Notes under the pieces: model-generated
What the model was told of the DNA's origin: nothing
Database searches by the model: none
The model's input: the letters and a program-made list of their open reading frames with translations, nothing else
Part shown: positions 36,161-44,366 of the stretch, piece after piece
Position numbering within the stretch: position 1 is the stretch's first letter
Layout: each line of letters opens with the position of its first letter
Assembly: GCF_000186345.1 (NCBI RefSeq)
Contig: NC_014962.1
Location: 868,001-932,000, forward strand
Direction: 5' to 3'
Origin: Isosphaera pallida ATCC 43644
GTDB lineage: Bacteria; Planctomycetota; Planctomycetia; Isosphaerales; Isosphaeraceae
DNA length: 64,000 nt
Program-made: the position numbers and the translations under genes

Positions 36161-36616
36161 ATGGTTTCCATGAGTTCGCCAACCACATCTCCCTTCACCT
36201 CCTCATCGCCGACCGACCTGGTCATGGTGGGCCGCGACTTGATTTTCACCAGCAAGGTGATCGGAACCGCCCGCGCCTTGGGCTTTGCCGGCGTCACCGC
36301 CGCCGGTCCCCAGAGGGGCTTGGAACTGATCCGCCAGCACGCGCCAAGACTCGTGGTCCTCGATCTGACCTGTCCTGAAGTCGATCACCCCGAAACCCTC
36401 GCCGCCCTCGCCGCCGCCGCGCTCCCTAGTGCACGGGTGGTCGCCTTCGGTCCCCACGTCGAGGGTGACTTGCTTCGCAGCGCCCAACAAGCCGGTTGCA
36501 ACCCAGTCCTCCCCCGCTCCCGATTCACCGCCCGACTCCCTGAATGGCTCGTGGAGTGGCTCGGTACGCCTCGCTCCACGCCGGATGCCAATCCGACACG
36601 TGCCACTCCCAGCTGA
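36161..36616 (+). CDS. Degenerate response-regulator receiver-like protein
   Basis: From ATG 36161 (or 36170) the product is about 151 residues. After a Ser/Thr/Pro-rich start it follows a receiver fold: DLVMVGRDLIFTSKVIGTAR (strand 1), PRLVVLDLTCPEVD with Asp68 at the phospho-acceptor position, VVAFGPHVEGDLLRSAQQAG (strand 4) and NPVLPRSRF (strand 5). The acidic pair of strand 1 is replaced by Gly-Arg-Asp, the Thr/Ser switch by Gly, and the Lys of strand 5 by Arg. It therefore probably does not work as a normal phosphorylated receiver. No output domain, no adjacent kinase. Confidence 0.6.
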   Translation: MVSMSSPTTSPFTSSSPTDLVMVGRDLIFTSKVIGTARALGFAGVTAAGPQRGLELIRQHAPRLVVLDLTCPEVDHPETLAALAAAALPSARVVAFGPHVEGDLLRSAQQAGCNPVLPRSRFTARLPEWLVEWLGTPRSTPDANPTRATPS

Positions 36617-36776
36617 ACCCACCGCTGGACTGCCATTTTGGCATCGTCGGCCGTGGAACGAGGAGACCAACTGTTCGGTTTTTGTCGATCGCCTAGGAAG
36701 TCCTCGGTTGCGGAATGCGGTTTGCATAGGTTCGTAGGTGAACGTTGATGTCCCCGTCGCAACCGGAGGCAAACCC

Positions 36777-37220
36777 ATGGCGGAGTTTCCTTGGCCGATG
36801 AGGTGGGATCCCTTTCGGGAGTTCCAGCGCGATGTGCATCGGATTCTGGAGACTCTGAGTCCGGGCCGTGCGTTTGGGATGCGCCCGTATCCCCCTTTGA
36901 ATTTGTTTGATCTCGGGTCGGAGTTCCGGGTGGTGGTCCAGGCTCCCGGATTGTCCGCGGCTGATCTGGACTTGTCGATCACCCACGAAACTCTGACGAT
37001 CCGGGGCGAACGCAAGCGACCCCAAGATGTGGCCGATGAATCGTATCGTCGCCATGAGCGGTTCTTCGGCGCGTGGACGCGGTCGTTGACCTTGCCCGAC
37101 CGGGTGGACGCCGACCAGGTGACGGCGGAATGCCTCAATGGGTTGCTGACCATCCGTCTGCCCAAGGCGGAACCGCAAGCCCCTCGCCAAATCCCAGTGC
37201 TGACGGGCGATCGATGTTGA
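36777..37220 (+). CDS. Small heat-shock protein (Hsp20/alpha-crystallin family)
   Basis: The start ATG 36777 follows GGAGGC; the product is 147 residues. The alpha-crystallin domain runs from about 45 to 140: NLFDLGSEFRVVVQAPGLS, LTIRGERKRP and ECLNGLLTIRLPKAE, ending with a short tail whose IPV matches the IxI/V motif. sHsps are ATP-independent holdase chaperones in the cytoplasm. A second, extended sHsp gene follows 112 bp downstream. No CIRCE element was seen upstream. Confidence 0.93.
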   Translation: MAEFPWPMRWDPFREFQRDVHRILETLSPGRAFGMRPYPPLNLFDLGSEFRVVVQAPGLSAADLDLSITHETLTIRGERKRPQDVADESYRRHERFFGAWTRSLTLPDRVDADQVTAECLNGLLTIRLPKAEPQAPRQIPVLTGDRC

Positions 37221-37332
37221 GTTGAGGCCAAGGAGAAGAACGGAGACCTCGACGCCCCAACGGGTCTCAAATTGAGATCATATCATAGCCACGAATCAGA
37301 TTTCAGTTGGGGGTGTGGGGAGGGTTGGACCT

Positions 37333-38001
37333 ATGACGACGGATGATCGCAAGCAGGCCGAGTCGAAAACGGTGACGGTGACGATCGGTGGTGATCCCGC
37401 CGCCCGACCGAATCGTCCGACTGGCTCCATGCGGTTGGCGTCGGTCGAACCCGCTTCGCTTGAGCGGACCGACGAATCCAACGTCGGCCCGACCCACCCG
37501 GTTTGGACGCCGCCGCTTTACCAAGAGCAACCGCTTCGTTCCGACGCGTCCGAGGAACCTCCTCTGATTGCGGGGCCAAGCCTCCAACAGCTGTCACGCT
37601 CGTCTCAGAATGAGCCGAGCCAATCCCCCGATCCTCACGCCCAACCGGCCACCCTGACCCCCGCCTCGCGGCCCACGGTCACGCCACCCATCGACATCTA
37701 CGAAAACCACGAAGGGCTGGTGCTGGTCGCCGACCTTCCGGGTGCCGCCGAGTCGGACATCAAGGTTCAGCTCGATCAAAACGTGTTGCGCTTGTTCGCA
37801 CGGACTGCCGCCGTGACCCCGCCCGAAGCACAACCCCTCCATTTGGAATTTCCCGACGCCGACTTCGCGCGAACGTTTATCCTTTCGCATGAAATTGACC
37901 GTGACGCCATCCGCGCCGAATGGCGCGATGGAGTTTTGAGAGTGATCATGCCCATGTTGCGGAGGGAAGCGACCCGGCGCATCGAAGTCAAGGGACATTG
38001 A
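37333..38001 (+). CDS. Second Hsp20-family protein with long disordered N-terminal extension
   Basis: ATG 37333 has a GGGGAGGG SD. The 222-residue product has about 115 residues of Ser/Pro/Gln-rich sequence before an alpha-crystallin domain (IDIYENHEGLVLVADLPG to WRDGVLRVIMPMLRREATRR). The extension is unlike the first sHsp and probably disordered. The C-terminus ends without an obvious IxI motif. The tandem placement suggests duplication and divergence of chaperones with different substrate range or localisation. Confidence 0.88.
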   Translation: MTTDDRKQAESKTVTVTIGGDPAARPNRPTGSMRLASVEPASLERTDESNVGPTHPVWTPPLYQEQPLRSDASEEPPLIAGPSLQQLSRSSQNEPSQSPDPHAQPATLTPASRPTVTPPIDIYENHEGLVLVADLPGAAESDIKVQLDQNVLRLFARTAAVTPPEAQPLHLEFPDADFARTFILSHEIDRDAIRAEWRDGVLRVIMPMLRREATRRIEVKGH

Positions 38002-38026
38002 GCCGCATCGGCTTTCCAGTTATGGT
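37998..38026 (+). promoter_or_regulatory. Candidate promoter for the 70-residue membrane protein
   Basis: TTGAGC (37998-38003), a 17-base spacer and TATGGT (38021-38026). It starts at the stop codon of the upstream sHsp gene and leaves a leader of about 10 bases before ATG 38045. Confidence 0.35.
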
Positions 38027-38044
38027 AAGCTGGGAAAGGAAATC

Positions 38045-38257
38045 ATGTCCCACCCCGTCGGGAGCCTCGCCGTCATGGGTTTCGAAAAGGCCCTGAGCTA
38101 CATGTCAATCGTGATCGCCGCGTTGGTAATCACTTTGTTTTTGGCGGATCTCGTGACCGGCGTGTTCGGTTCCTATTATGTTATGGATGCCCTTTTCATT
38201 ATTGGGGCCGCCCTTGTCCTTTGGCAGGGAATCGAAACCGTTCGTGAGTTGCGTTAG
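38045..38257 (+). CDS. Small membrane protein, 70 residues
   Basis: AAAGGAAA precedes ATG 38045. The short product has two hydrophobic helices (about 17-38 and 46-62) joined by a short loop. Function unknown. It could be a co-transcribed partner of the upstream heat-shock gene or independently expressed from the promoter noted above. Confidence 0.6.
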   Translation: MSHPVGSLAVMGFEKALSYMSIVIAALVITLFLADLVTGVFGSYYVMDALFIIGAALVLWQGIETVRELR

Positions 38258-38652
38258 CGACGCGACGTGGGCGGTCCCCTCTTTGACTCAGCGCGACGCG
38301 GTTGGCTACGACCTAGGAAGGGATCAAACAGCGCGGTTTCCAACGCGGCCCTTTGGAAACACGATCCAAAGCCCTACGAATTTCACCATCGCCAATCCCA
38401 GCTTGGAATGGTTGCGCGGAACCAAGATCCACGCGCGAACCATTGGCTCCAAGGCCGGTGTGGTATGACGGCGGTGTGATAGTTTTGACCGGATTGCGTC
38501 GTAGGGTCGGGAATTGGGATGGGTTGGTTTGATTTAGGAACTGATCGGCGCGGGATGGGATGGATTGGGTCCGCGATCCCGACGTGTCTTGTGGCAGGCG
38601 TGTCTTGTGGCAGGAAGAGTCAAGGATCAAGGAACCTCCGGGGGCACGGAGG
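38258..38652. other. 395-bp intergenic region between convergent genes
   Basis: No supported gene, and no terminator hairpin was recognised. A tandem 16-bp duplication at 38583-38614 is listed separately. Confidence 0.45.
38583..38614. repeat. Tandem 16-bp duplication
   Basis: CGTGTCTTGTGGCAGG occurs twice without a spacer (38583-38598, 38599-38614), 40 bp past the argF stop. Likely slippage product. Confidence 0.9.
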
Positions 38653-39567
38653 TCAAGCGAGCAGCCAGGAGAGAAGACCTTTTTGGACATGCATTCGATT
38701 GCCTGCCTGGGCAATCACCCGACTGGCGGAACCGTCGATGACCGAGGCAGTGACCTCCTCGCCGCGCCGGGCGGGTAGACAGTGCAAGAAGACAGCGTGG
38801 GCTGGAGCCTTGGCCATCAATGCCTCGTCCACCTGATAACGCTGGAAGTGGCTCAAGCGGCGCGTTGCCTCCTCCTCCTGACCCATGCTGATCCACACAT
38901 CGGTATAAATCGCATCGGCCCGAGCGACAGCGAGGGAGGGGTCGGGTTGGTGGTCGTAGGTGTCGGGTCGCCCCACGGAGCGGACGCGGGCAGCGAAGTC
39001 GTCGGGGAAGGCGTAGGCTGGTGGAGCGGCCAGGGTCAGCCGCGCGCCGCCCAGCGCGCAGGCCACGGCCAACGAGCGGGCCACGTTGTTGCCGTCGCCC
39101 ACGAAGACGATGTGAAGACCATCGAGCCGGCCAAACTCCTCGCGCAGAGTCATCATGTCGGCCAGCGCTTGACAGGGGTGGGCCAGGTCGGATAGGGCGT
39201 TGATGACTGGTACACGGGCGTAGCGGGCCACGGTTTCGATCAACTCGTGACGGTAGGCTCGGATCGCTAGCGCGTCGAGGTACTCGCTCAGAACTCGGGC
39301 GCAGTCTTCGATGGGTTCGCGCGATCCCATGCCCACGTCCTCGGCATTGAGGTAAAGCCCCTTGCCACCCAGGTGGACCATCGCGGTCTCGAAGCTCACG
39401 CGGGTCCGCAGCGACGGTTTCTCGAAGATCAGACCCAAAGTCCGTCCCGGCAATCGCGCCGGCCGTTGTCCCTGGCTCCACTCGCGCTTGAGATCCTCGG
39501 CTCGATCCAGGATCGCCGTGAAGTCGTCGGGGGTGAGTTCGAACAGGTCGAGCAGATGGCGAGGCAT
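38653..39567 (-). CDS. argF: Ornithine carbamoyltransferase
   Basis: From ATG 39567 the protein has 304 residues. It contains the carbamoyl-phosphate loop as FEKPSLRTRVSFE, the HPCQALADM ornithine/CP motif, FVGDGNNVARS and HCLPARRGEEV. Ornithine carbamoyltransferases usually read S-T-R-T-R in the first motif; here it is S-L-R-T-R, a tolerated variant. It makes citrulline in arginine synthesis. It is transcribed with argB and argD, but 444 bp separates it from argD. Confidence 0.96.
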   Translation of the reverse strand: MPRHLLDLFELTPDDFTAILDRAEDLKREWSQGQRPARLPGRTLGLIFEKPSLRTRVSFETAMVHLGGKGLYLNAEDVGMGSREPIEDCARVLSEYLDALAIRAYRHELIETVARYARVPVINALSDLAHPCQALADMMTLREEFGRLDGLHIVFVGDGNNVARSLAVACALGGARLTLAAPPAYAFPDDFAARVRSVGRPDTYDHQPDPSLAVARADAIYTDVWISMGQEEEATRRLSHFQRYQVDEALMAKAPAHAVFLHCLPARRGEEVTASVIDGSASRVIAQAGNRMHVQKGLLSWLLA

Positions 39568-40011
39568 GGGTGGGTCCAGTGTTCGCAACGGGGCAGACGC
39601 GCGATCAAATCAACACAATCAATCCCTTGAGACGAGACGGTGATCCTCGGACCAATCAACCGGAATGAACCCACGGTCAGGCGACGAGGGCGGGTCAGCG
39701 AACCGAATTGGAAGCAGACGACGCGCGACGCATCGGACCTTGAACAAGAGTAACAAAACGAAGATAGACCCCACGACGAGAGGCCAACCTACATTTGACG
39801 TGAGGCTCGCGTTAAGTCGTGGTTGGGATCAATCCCAATGACAGGGCAAGATCAAGTCAATTTGAGATTTGATTTGAGGGGGCAGCGGGGATCGAGCCGA
39901 TTTCGATTCCTCCTTCTTGAACCAAACCAAACCGAACGGCTTGGCTTGGCTTGGCTTGGCTTGGCTTGGCTGGGTGAGAAGGAAATCGAGGGAGGTGGTT
40001 TGGTTTGGGGC
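39568..40011. other. 444-bp spacer between argD and argF
   Basis: No coding frame is supported. A run of six TTGGC units (39941-39970) is listed separately. The spacing is large for genes of one pathway and could hold an argF promoter, which was not recognised. Confidence 0.45.
39941..39970. repeat. Pentanucleotide repeat (TTGGC)6
   Basis: Six perfect TTGGC units in 30 bp, ending before TGGGT. It lies 40 bp past the argD stop on the transcribed strand. Such repeats change length by slippage. Confidence 0.95.
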
Positions 40012-41220
40012 TTAGGCGAACTCGCGCAACACATCGGCAAGAATGCCGCAACCCTCGTCGATCAGATCATCCTCCAGGGTCAAGGCTGGCAGCAGGCGCA
40101 GGACGCGGCCCTGAGTGGCGTTTACAAGCAACCGTCGTTCCATGCAAGCGGCGACGACTTGGCTGGCGTCGATGGACAGATCGACCCCGATCATGGTCCC
40201 CAGCGCGCGGATATCTCCGATCAGGTCAGGGAATTTGGTTTGGAGCGCCTCGAAGTGCCGGCGGAATCGGGCCTCGATTCGTTGAGCGCGTTGCAGCAGG
40301 TCGTGGACCTCGATGGTTTCCACCACGGCCAAACCCGCCCGCATCGCCAACGGGTTGCCGCCGAAGGTGGAAGCGTGCATTCCCGGTTTGAGATGGGCGG
40401 CGTGTTCAGCGCGGGCGAGCATCACCCCCGCGGCCACTCCCCCCGCCAGCGCCTTAGCGCAGGTGAGAATGTCGGGAATGATCCCGAAGTGCTGATAGGC
40501 GAACCATTTGCCGGTTCGTCCCATGCCGGTTTGAACCTCGTCCAGGCACAGCAGTGCGCCGCGGCGGTCGCACAGGTCGCGGAGGCCTTCGAGATAACCG
40601 GGGGCGGGCAAATTGATGCCGCCTTCGCCCTGGATTGGTTCGACCAAGACGGCGGCCACATCCGCGCCGATGGCTTGGTCAGCGGCGGCCAGATCGTTGT
40701 AGGGCACATAGCGGAAACCCGGCACCATCGGCTCGAAGCCGTGGTGATATTTGGGTTGGGCGGTGGCTGAGAGCGCCGCGTAGGTCCGCCCGTGGAAGCC
40801 TTTCTCCATTGTGACGATCACCGAGCGGCCGCCGCGTTGGCGACCCACGGCGCGGGCCAATTTGATCATTGCCTCGTTGGCTTCGGCCCCGCTGTTGCAG
40901 AAAAAGGCTTGCCCGCCGAACGAACGTTCGGCCAACGCTTGGGCGAACTGGCCCTGGGCCTCCATGTACCAGGTGTTGGGCACATGAATCAACAGGCCGA
41001 CCTGTTCCCGGATCGCCTCCACGACTCGGGGTGGGCAGTGGCCCAACAGGTTGCAGCCCCAGCCGGGGAAAAAGTCCAGATAGCGGCGGCCTTCGGCGTC
41101 CCACACGAATGACCCCTCGCCCCGTACCAAGCAGACCGGGTAGCGGGTGTAGTTGGGAATCACGTGGCGGGCGAATTGAGCGATCGTCGCCTCCGAACCG
41201 GCGATCTCGGCGACTGACAT
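40012..41220 (-). CDS. argD: Acetylornithine aminotransferase
   Basis: The 402-residue class-III aminotransferase has the start LVRGEGSFVWDAEGRRYLDF, the cofactor phosphate site (FFCNSGAEANEAMIKLAR), FHGRTYAALSAT, the Asp that holds the PLP pyridine (LLCLDEVQTGMGRTG) and the Schiff-base Lys in ILTCAKALAGG. It transaminates N-acetylglutamate semialdehyde. A GAGG SD lies eight bases before ATG 41220. Same order as argB and argF. Confidence 0.96.
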   Translation of the reverse strand: MSVAEIAGSEATIAQFARHVIPNYTRYPVCLVRGEGSFVWDAEGRRYLDFFPGWGCNLLGHCPPRVVEAIREQVGLLIHVPNTWYMEAQGQFAQALAERSFGGQAFFCNSGAEANEAMIKLARAVGRQRGGRSVIVTMEKGFHGRTYAALSATAQPKYHHGFEPMVPGFRYVPYNDLAAADQAIGADVAAVLVEPIQGEGGINLPAPGYLEGLRDLCDRRGALLCLDEVQTGMGRTGKWFAYQHFGIIPDILTCAKALAGGVAAGVMLARAEHAAHLKPGMHASTFGGNPLAMRAGLAVVETIEVHDLLQRAQRIEARFRRHFEALQTKFPDLIGDIRALGTMIGVDLSIDASQVVAACMERRLLVNATQGRVLRLLPALTLEDDLIDEGCGILADVLREFA

Positions 41221-41524
41221 GACGGCGACCTCTTTCTTGTTTTGGTCTCAGGAAGTTCTCACGCCGGGACGCAGCGAAGAACGATCAAAGCCGACTCAAT
41301 CGAGAACAGATCCAAGCCATCCCATCTTGGAACCGATTGGAACGAGGAGACAATCACCCCGCAACGAAGTCGGGCCGACCAATCCGGACGAGTTGCCCAG
41401 ATGGGGCGGCGATTCCTTTTCCTCCGTCCAAGCGAGGGCCGCGGCGGGTTGGAAGAGGCGGATGGTTCGTTGCGGTAACGAGTTGGGGCGAACCATCGAC
41501 GCGACGCAGCGCGACGTGACCGGG
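41221..41524. other. 304-bp spacer between argB and argD
   Basis: No gene, terminator or clear promoter was seen. Confidence 0.35.
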
Positions 41525-42472
41525 TCAGGGGTGAATCTCGGTGCCAATTCCCTGCTCAGTGAAAATCTCCAAGAGCAGAGAATGACGCAGACGACCATCA
41601 ATCACGTGAACCTTGCCCACCCCGGCCTTGAGGCTGTCCAAACCCGCTTGGACCTTGGGAATCATACCTCGATCGATCACTCCCGAGGCGATCAAATCGT
41701 GACACATCGCCGGATTGAGGCCGCGAATCAGGCTGGAAGGGTCCTCCTTGTGGCGGAGGATGCCGGGGGTGTCGGTCAGGAACACGAATTTGTCGGCCGA
41801 CATCGCGCGGGCGACGGCCGCCGCGGCAGTGTCGGCGTTGACGTTAAGCAGAGGAGGCGTGATCCGGGAGGGTTCGCCTTGGATCGCCTTGGATTCGCCG
41901 GCGGAATCGGAGGGAGGATCCGTGGGAACCTCTTCCACCGCGATCGAGGGCAGCACGGGAACCACGCCCGCCAGACAAAGATTGATCAGAGGGTGAGTAT
42001 CAACCCGACGCACTTCACCCACTCGGCCCAAATCGATCGGTTGTCCCTGATCGTCGGTCAAGGTCAGCCGGGTTCCAAACAGACAGGGGGTCGTCTTGTG
42101 ATGCAACCCGGCCGCGCGTCCGCCGTATTTGACGATGTGGCGCACAATGTCGGCGTTGATTTCCTCGGCCAACACCCGGGCGACGATTTCCAAGGTGGCC
42201 TCGTCAGTGTAACGGCGACCCTGGACGAACCGCGGTTCTAGTCCCGCGCGTTCCATAGCGCGGGTGATCGCCTTGCCGCCGCCATGCACGATGAGCGGCC
42301 TCATGCCGACGCTCTGCATGAACACAACATCCACTAGCAAGGCTTGAAGCGACTCGGGATCCTCCATCACCGAGCCGCCCAGCTTCACCACCACAAACGC
42401 GCCGTGGAACTTGCGGATGTAGCCCAACGCCTCAATCAGAACGTCAGCTTTGCGAATGGCTTCGTCATGCAC
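41525..42472 (-). CDS. argB: Acetylglutamate kinase
   Basis: GTG 42472 is chosen because GAGG lies eight bases upstream and it gives a normal N-terminus (HDEAIRKADVLIEALGYIRK); the frame is open to 42580. The 315-residue protein has VVKLGGSVMED, LIVHGGGKAIT, the Arg of FVQGRRYTDEAT, NADTAAAAVARAM and TDTPGIL. It phosphorylates N-acetylglutamate. A stretch of about 25 residues (VPTDPPSDSAGESKAIQGEP) is inserted before LLNVNADT, where other AGKs are short. N-terminal extension and Arg-sensing residues were not evaluated. Confidence 0.94.
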   Translation of the reverse strand: MHDEAIRKADVLIEALGYIRKFHGAFVVVKLGGSVMEDPESLQALLVDVVFMQSVGMRPLIVHGGGKAITRAMERAGLEPRFVQGRRYTDEATLEIVARVLAEEINADIVRHIVKYGGRAAGLHHKTTPCLFGTRLTLTDDQGQPIDLGRVGEVRRVDTHPLINLCLAGVVPVLPSIAVEEVPTDPPSDSAGESKAIQGEPSRITPPLLNVNADTAAAAVARAMSADKFVFLTDTPGILRHKEDPSSLIRGLNPAMCHDLIASGVIDRGMIPKVQAGLDSLKAGVGKVHVIDGRLRHSLLLEIFTEQGIGTEIHP

Positions 42473-42683
42473 TCCGGGAGCCTCGCGCGGATCGAACCCA
42501 AACCAAAACCGAGTCGAGTCAGGTCGAGTCGCCGCCGAAGCCGCGGCTCGAAAACCGCCGTTTCGCCGCCACGACGGCAAGATCCAACGGAATCGGACGC
42601 GCCACCCTCCTCAAAGCGAGTGGGGGACGGTTCCGCTGATCTTGAACCTGGCATCCCCGCCCGCATGACGACGGGATCAGCCG

Positions 42684-42697
42684 GTTCGAATTCGAAC
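42684..42697. promoter_or_regulatory. 14-bp palindrome, possible operator
   Basis: GTTCGAATTCGAAC is a perfect palindrome about 210 bp upstream of the argB start. The symmetry suits a dimeric repressor. No known operator consensus is claimed. Confidence 0.3.
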
Positions 42698-42861
42698 GAA
42701 TCACCCATCGAAAGGGATTAGGACAAGGCGGCTCCGATTCAAAGCGGAATTGTTTCCCAACAGGTCTTTCCCGTCAAGAGGGCTGTGCAGTGGTTGGACC
42801 GTTACCCTGGCAAGGTTTGGGTCGGGTGACGCAATCAAGCCGAAGCCAGGTCCTGGGGTCG

Positions 42862-42890
42862 TTGACCTCGCTGCGAAAAAGTTCTAAACT
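42862..42890 (+). promoter_or_regulatory. Candidate sigma70-like promoter for the ACT-domain gene
   Basis: TTGACC (42862-42867), a 17-base spacer and TAAACT (42885-42890), 140 bp before ATG 43031. Confidence 0.5.
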
Positions 42891-43030
42891 GATTCACCTC
42901 AAGTGGAATCGGCAATCCGAAGATGGACCTTGGCCATGTTCGGTCTAAGCCTAGGGCGGTCCGATGAAGTTGGATCGCGTCACGCGAATCAAGCGTCGCG
43001 CGAGGCGATCTCGACCTGAGAGGGTCCACG

Positions 43031-43525
43031 ATGAGCGTCAATGAAGGCGCGGGCGGCGAAGCGGTTGAGTTTGAAACGGCCCAGGCGCGTCACTGGCCCA
43101 GCGTCACCCAGTTTTCGGTCTTCCTCGAAAACCGGGTTGGGATGCTGCTGGAGTTGGTCAAATGCTTCAGCGGCTCCAAAGTCCGCATCGTCGGACTTTC
43201 GATCATGGACTCCACCGATTGTTGTATCATCCGTCTCATGCTCAGCCATCCCGAGCAGGGCCGGGAAATCTTGGAACGAGCCGGGTTCGCCTTCGCGGAG
43301 AACGAGTTGCTCGTGGTGGAGTTGCCCATCGGTTCGCAATCGCTGGTCGATCTTTGTTCTGGTCTGCTTCAGGCTGAAATCAACATTTACTACTGCTATG
43401 CTCTGATCATCCACCCTCATGGCCGTTCCGCTGTGGCGTTGCACGCTGACAATGTGGAACTCGCTAGCGCGATTTTGCACGACATGGGTTTCGACATTCT
43501 GAGCGAAGCCGATCTGCATTATTGA
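43031..43525 (+). CDS. Tandem ACT-domain protein
   Basis: The 164-residue protein has two ACT-like modules: about 27-97 (FSVFLENRVGMLLELVKCFS, then STDCCIIRLMLSH) and about 100-160 (SQSLVDLCSGLLQAEINIYY, then HADNVELASAILHDMG). ACT domains bind amino acids and regulate metabolic enzymes; no catalytic domain is present. GAGAGGG precedes the start. Placed next to argB, it may sense an amino acid, but the ligand is unknown. Its last codons overlap the convergent Nudix gene. Confidence 0.83.
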   Translation: MSVNEGAGGEAVEFETAQARHWPSVTQFSVFLENRVGMLLELVKCFSGSKVRIVGLSIMDSTDCCIIRLMLSHPEQGREILERAGFAFAENELLVVELPIGSQSLVDLCSGLLQAEINIYYCYALIIHPHGRSAVALHADNVELASAILHDMGFDILSEADLHY

Positions 43526-44247
43526 TATTGATCGCGGTTGACATCGGCGGTCATCCCGCGGCGTGTGATGATGGTTCGCTCGGGATCGGCCACCAGCGCG
43601 CCGGATCGAATCCCCGCCTGAAGCCAACGACGAGCCGCCGCGCCGGGGCGGGCGATCCCGGCGGCGCGAAACCAACGCGTCACCTCCTTCATAGCGAAGC
43701 GTTGCGGCGGCCAACCTTCCGCCTCGGCCCGTCGAGAACTTCGATCGGTCAGACGGTTTATGAGCCAGCTTCGAGCATCGGTCAGGATCGCGTCGTGGTC
43801 GAAGGCTAGTGGTCGCGGCAACTCGTTCAGGCCCCACCACCGCGCCTGGCGGGCGTCGTCGCCCGCTCGCGGTTCGAGCTTGGAATCAATAAGTTCCACA
43901 TACGCCAGGCTGATCGTGCGTCCGCGCGGATCGCGGTTCACCTTGGCGTAAACGCCCAGCAATTCTGGCGGTCTCGTCAAAGTGATGCCAGTCTCTTCGG
44001 CCAACTCGCGCAAAGCGGCCGCTTCCGGTTCCTCGGTCAAGTCCAGAAATCCCCCGGGAATCGCCCACAAACCCGCGAAAGGCGGACGACCCCGCTTAAT
44101 CAGGAGTGTCTCAAACCAGCCAATCGCTTCGTTCCAGGCAAACAACACCAGATCCACCGTCACTGACGGCTTGGGCCATCCCCCTGGAGGCTCGGCCGCG
44201 ACCGATTCCGAAACGGACGACAACGAAAAATCGGAGTTGGAGGTCAT
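43519..44247 (-). CDS. Nudix hydrolase with C-terminal winged-helix-like region (NrtR-like)
   Basis: Start ATG 44247 gives 242 residues. The Nudix box is complete (GFLDLTEEPEAAALRELA then EETGI), with the Glu and Arg metal and substrate positions kept. Nudix domains cleave nucleoside-diphosphate-linked compounds such as ADP-ribose. The remaining 100 residues contain DHDAILTDARSWL and a basic C-terminal segment that resembles the winged helix of NrtR-type NAD regulators, so it may be a regulator rather than an enzyme. This identification is tentative. Convergent, with a 7-bp overlap, to the ACT gene. Confidence 0.8.
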   Translation of the reverse strand: MTSNSDFSLSSVSESVAAEPPGGWPKPSVTVDLVLFAWNEAIGWFETLLIKRGRPPFAGLWAIPGGFLDLTEEPEAAALRELAEETGITLTRPPELLGVYAKVNRDPRGRTISLAYVELIDSKLEPRAGDDARQARWWGLNELPRPLAFDHDAILTDARSWLINRLTDRSSRRAEAEGWPPQRFAMKEVTRWFRAAGIARPGAAARRWLQAGIRSGALVADPERTIITRRGMTADVNRDQYQ

Positions 44248-44366
44248 GGATTCTTCTTGCCTCATCGTCGTCGGTGGGAGATGATGGCGAGGCCAGGTGT
44301 CATCAACGAGGTGTCATCCATGTTGGAGAACCGCGAAGGTTCGAGCTCTTGTGAGGAATGCCCGTC

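Larger units (their letters stand above)
42473..43030. other. 558-bp divergent region between argB and the ACT gene
   Basis: A plus-strand promoter candidate (42862-42890) and a 14-bp palindrome (42684-42697) are listed separately. A minus-strand open frame 42436-42708 overlaps the argB start and has no SD or domain. It was not accepted. Confidence 0.45.

Noticed and set aside
36650-36776. CIRCE-type heat-shock operator before the first sHsp gene
   Set aside because: No inverted repeat matching the CIRCE half-sites was found.
36203-37270. 355-codon minus-strand frame across the receiver-like and sHsp genes
   Set aside because: It covers two supported plus-strand genes with SD sites and recognisable folds, so it is a shadow.
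42650-42705. GGTTCGAAT sequence resembling a tRNA T-loop
   Set aside because: No acceptor, D or anticodon arms can be drawn around it; it is the palindrome listed above.
42436-42708. 90-codon minus-strand frame upstream of argB
   Set aside because: It overlaps the argB start in another frame, lacks an SD and has a non-specific composition.
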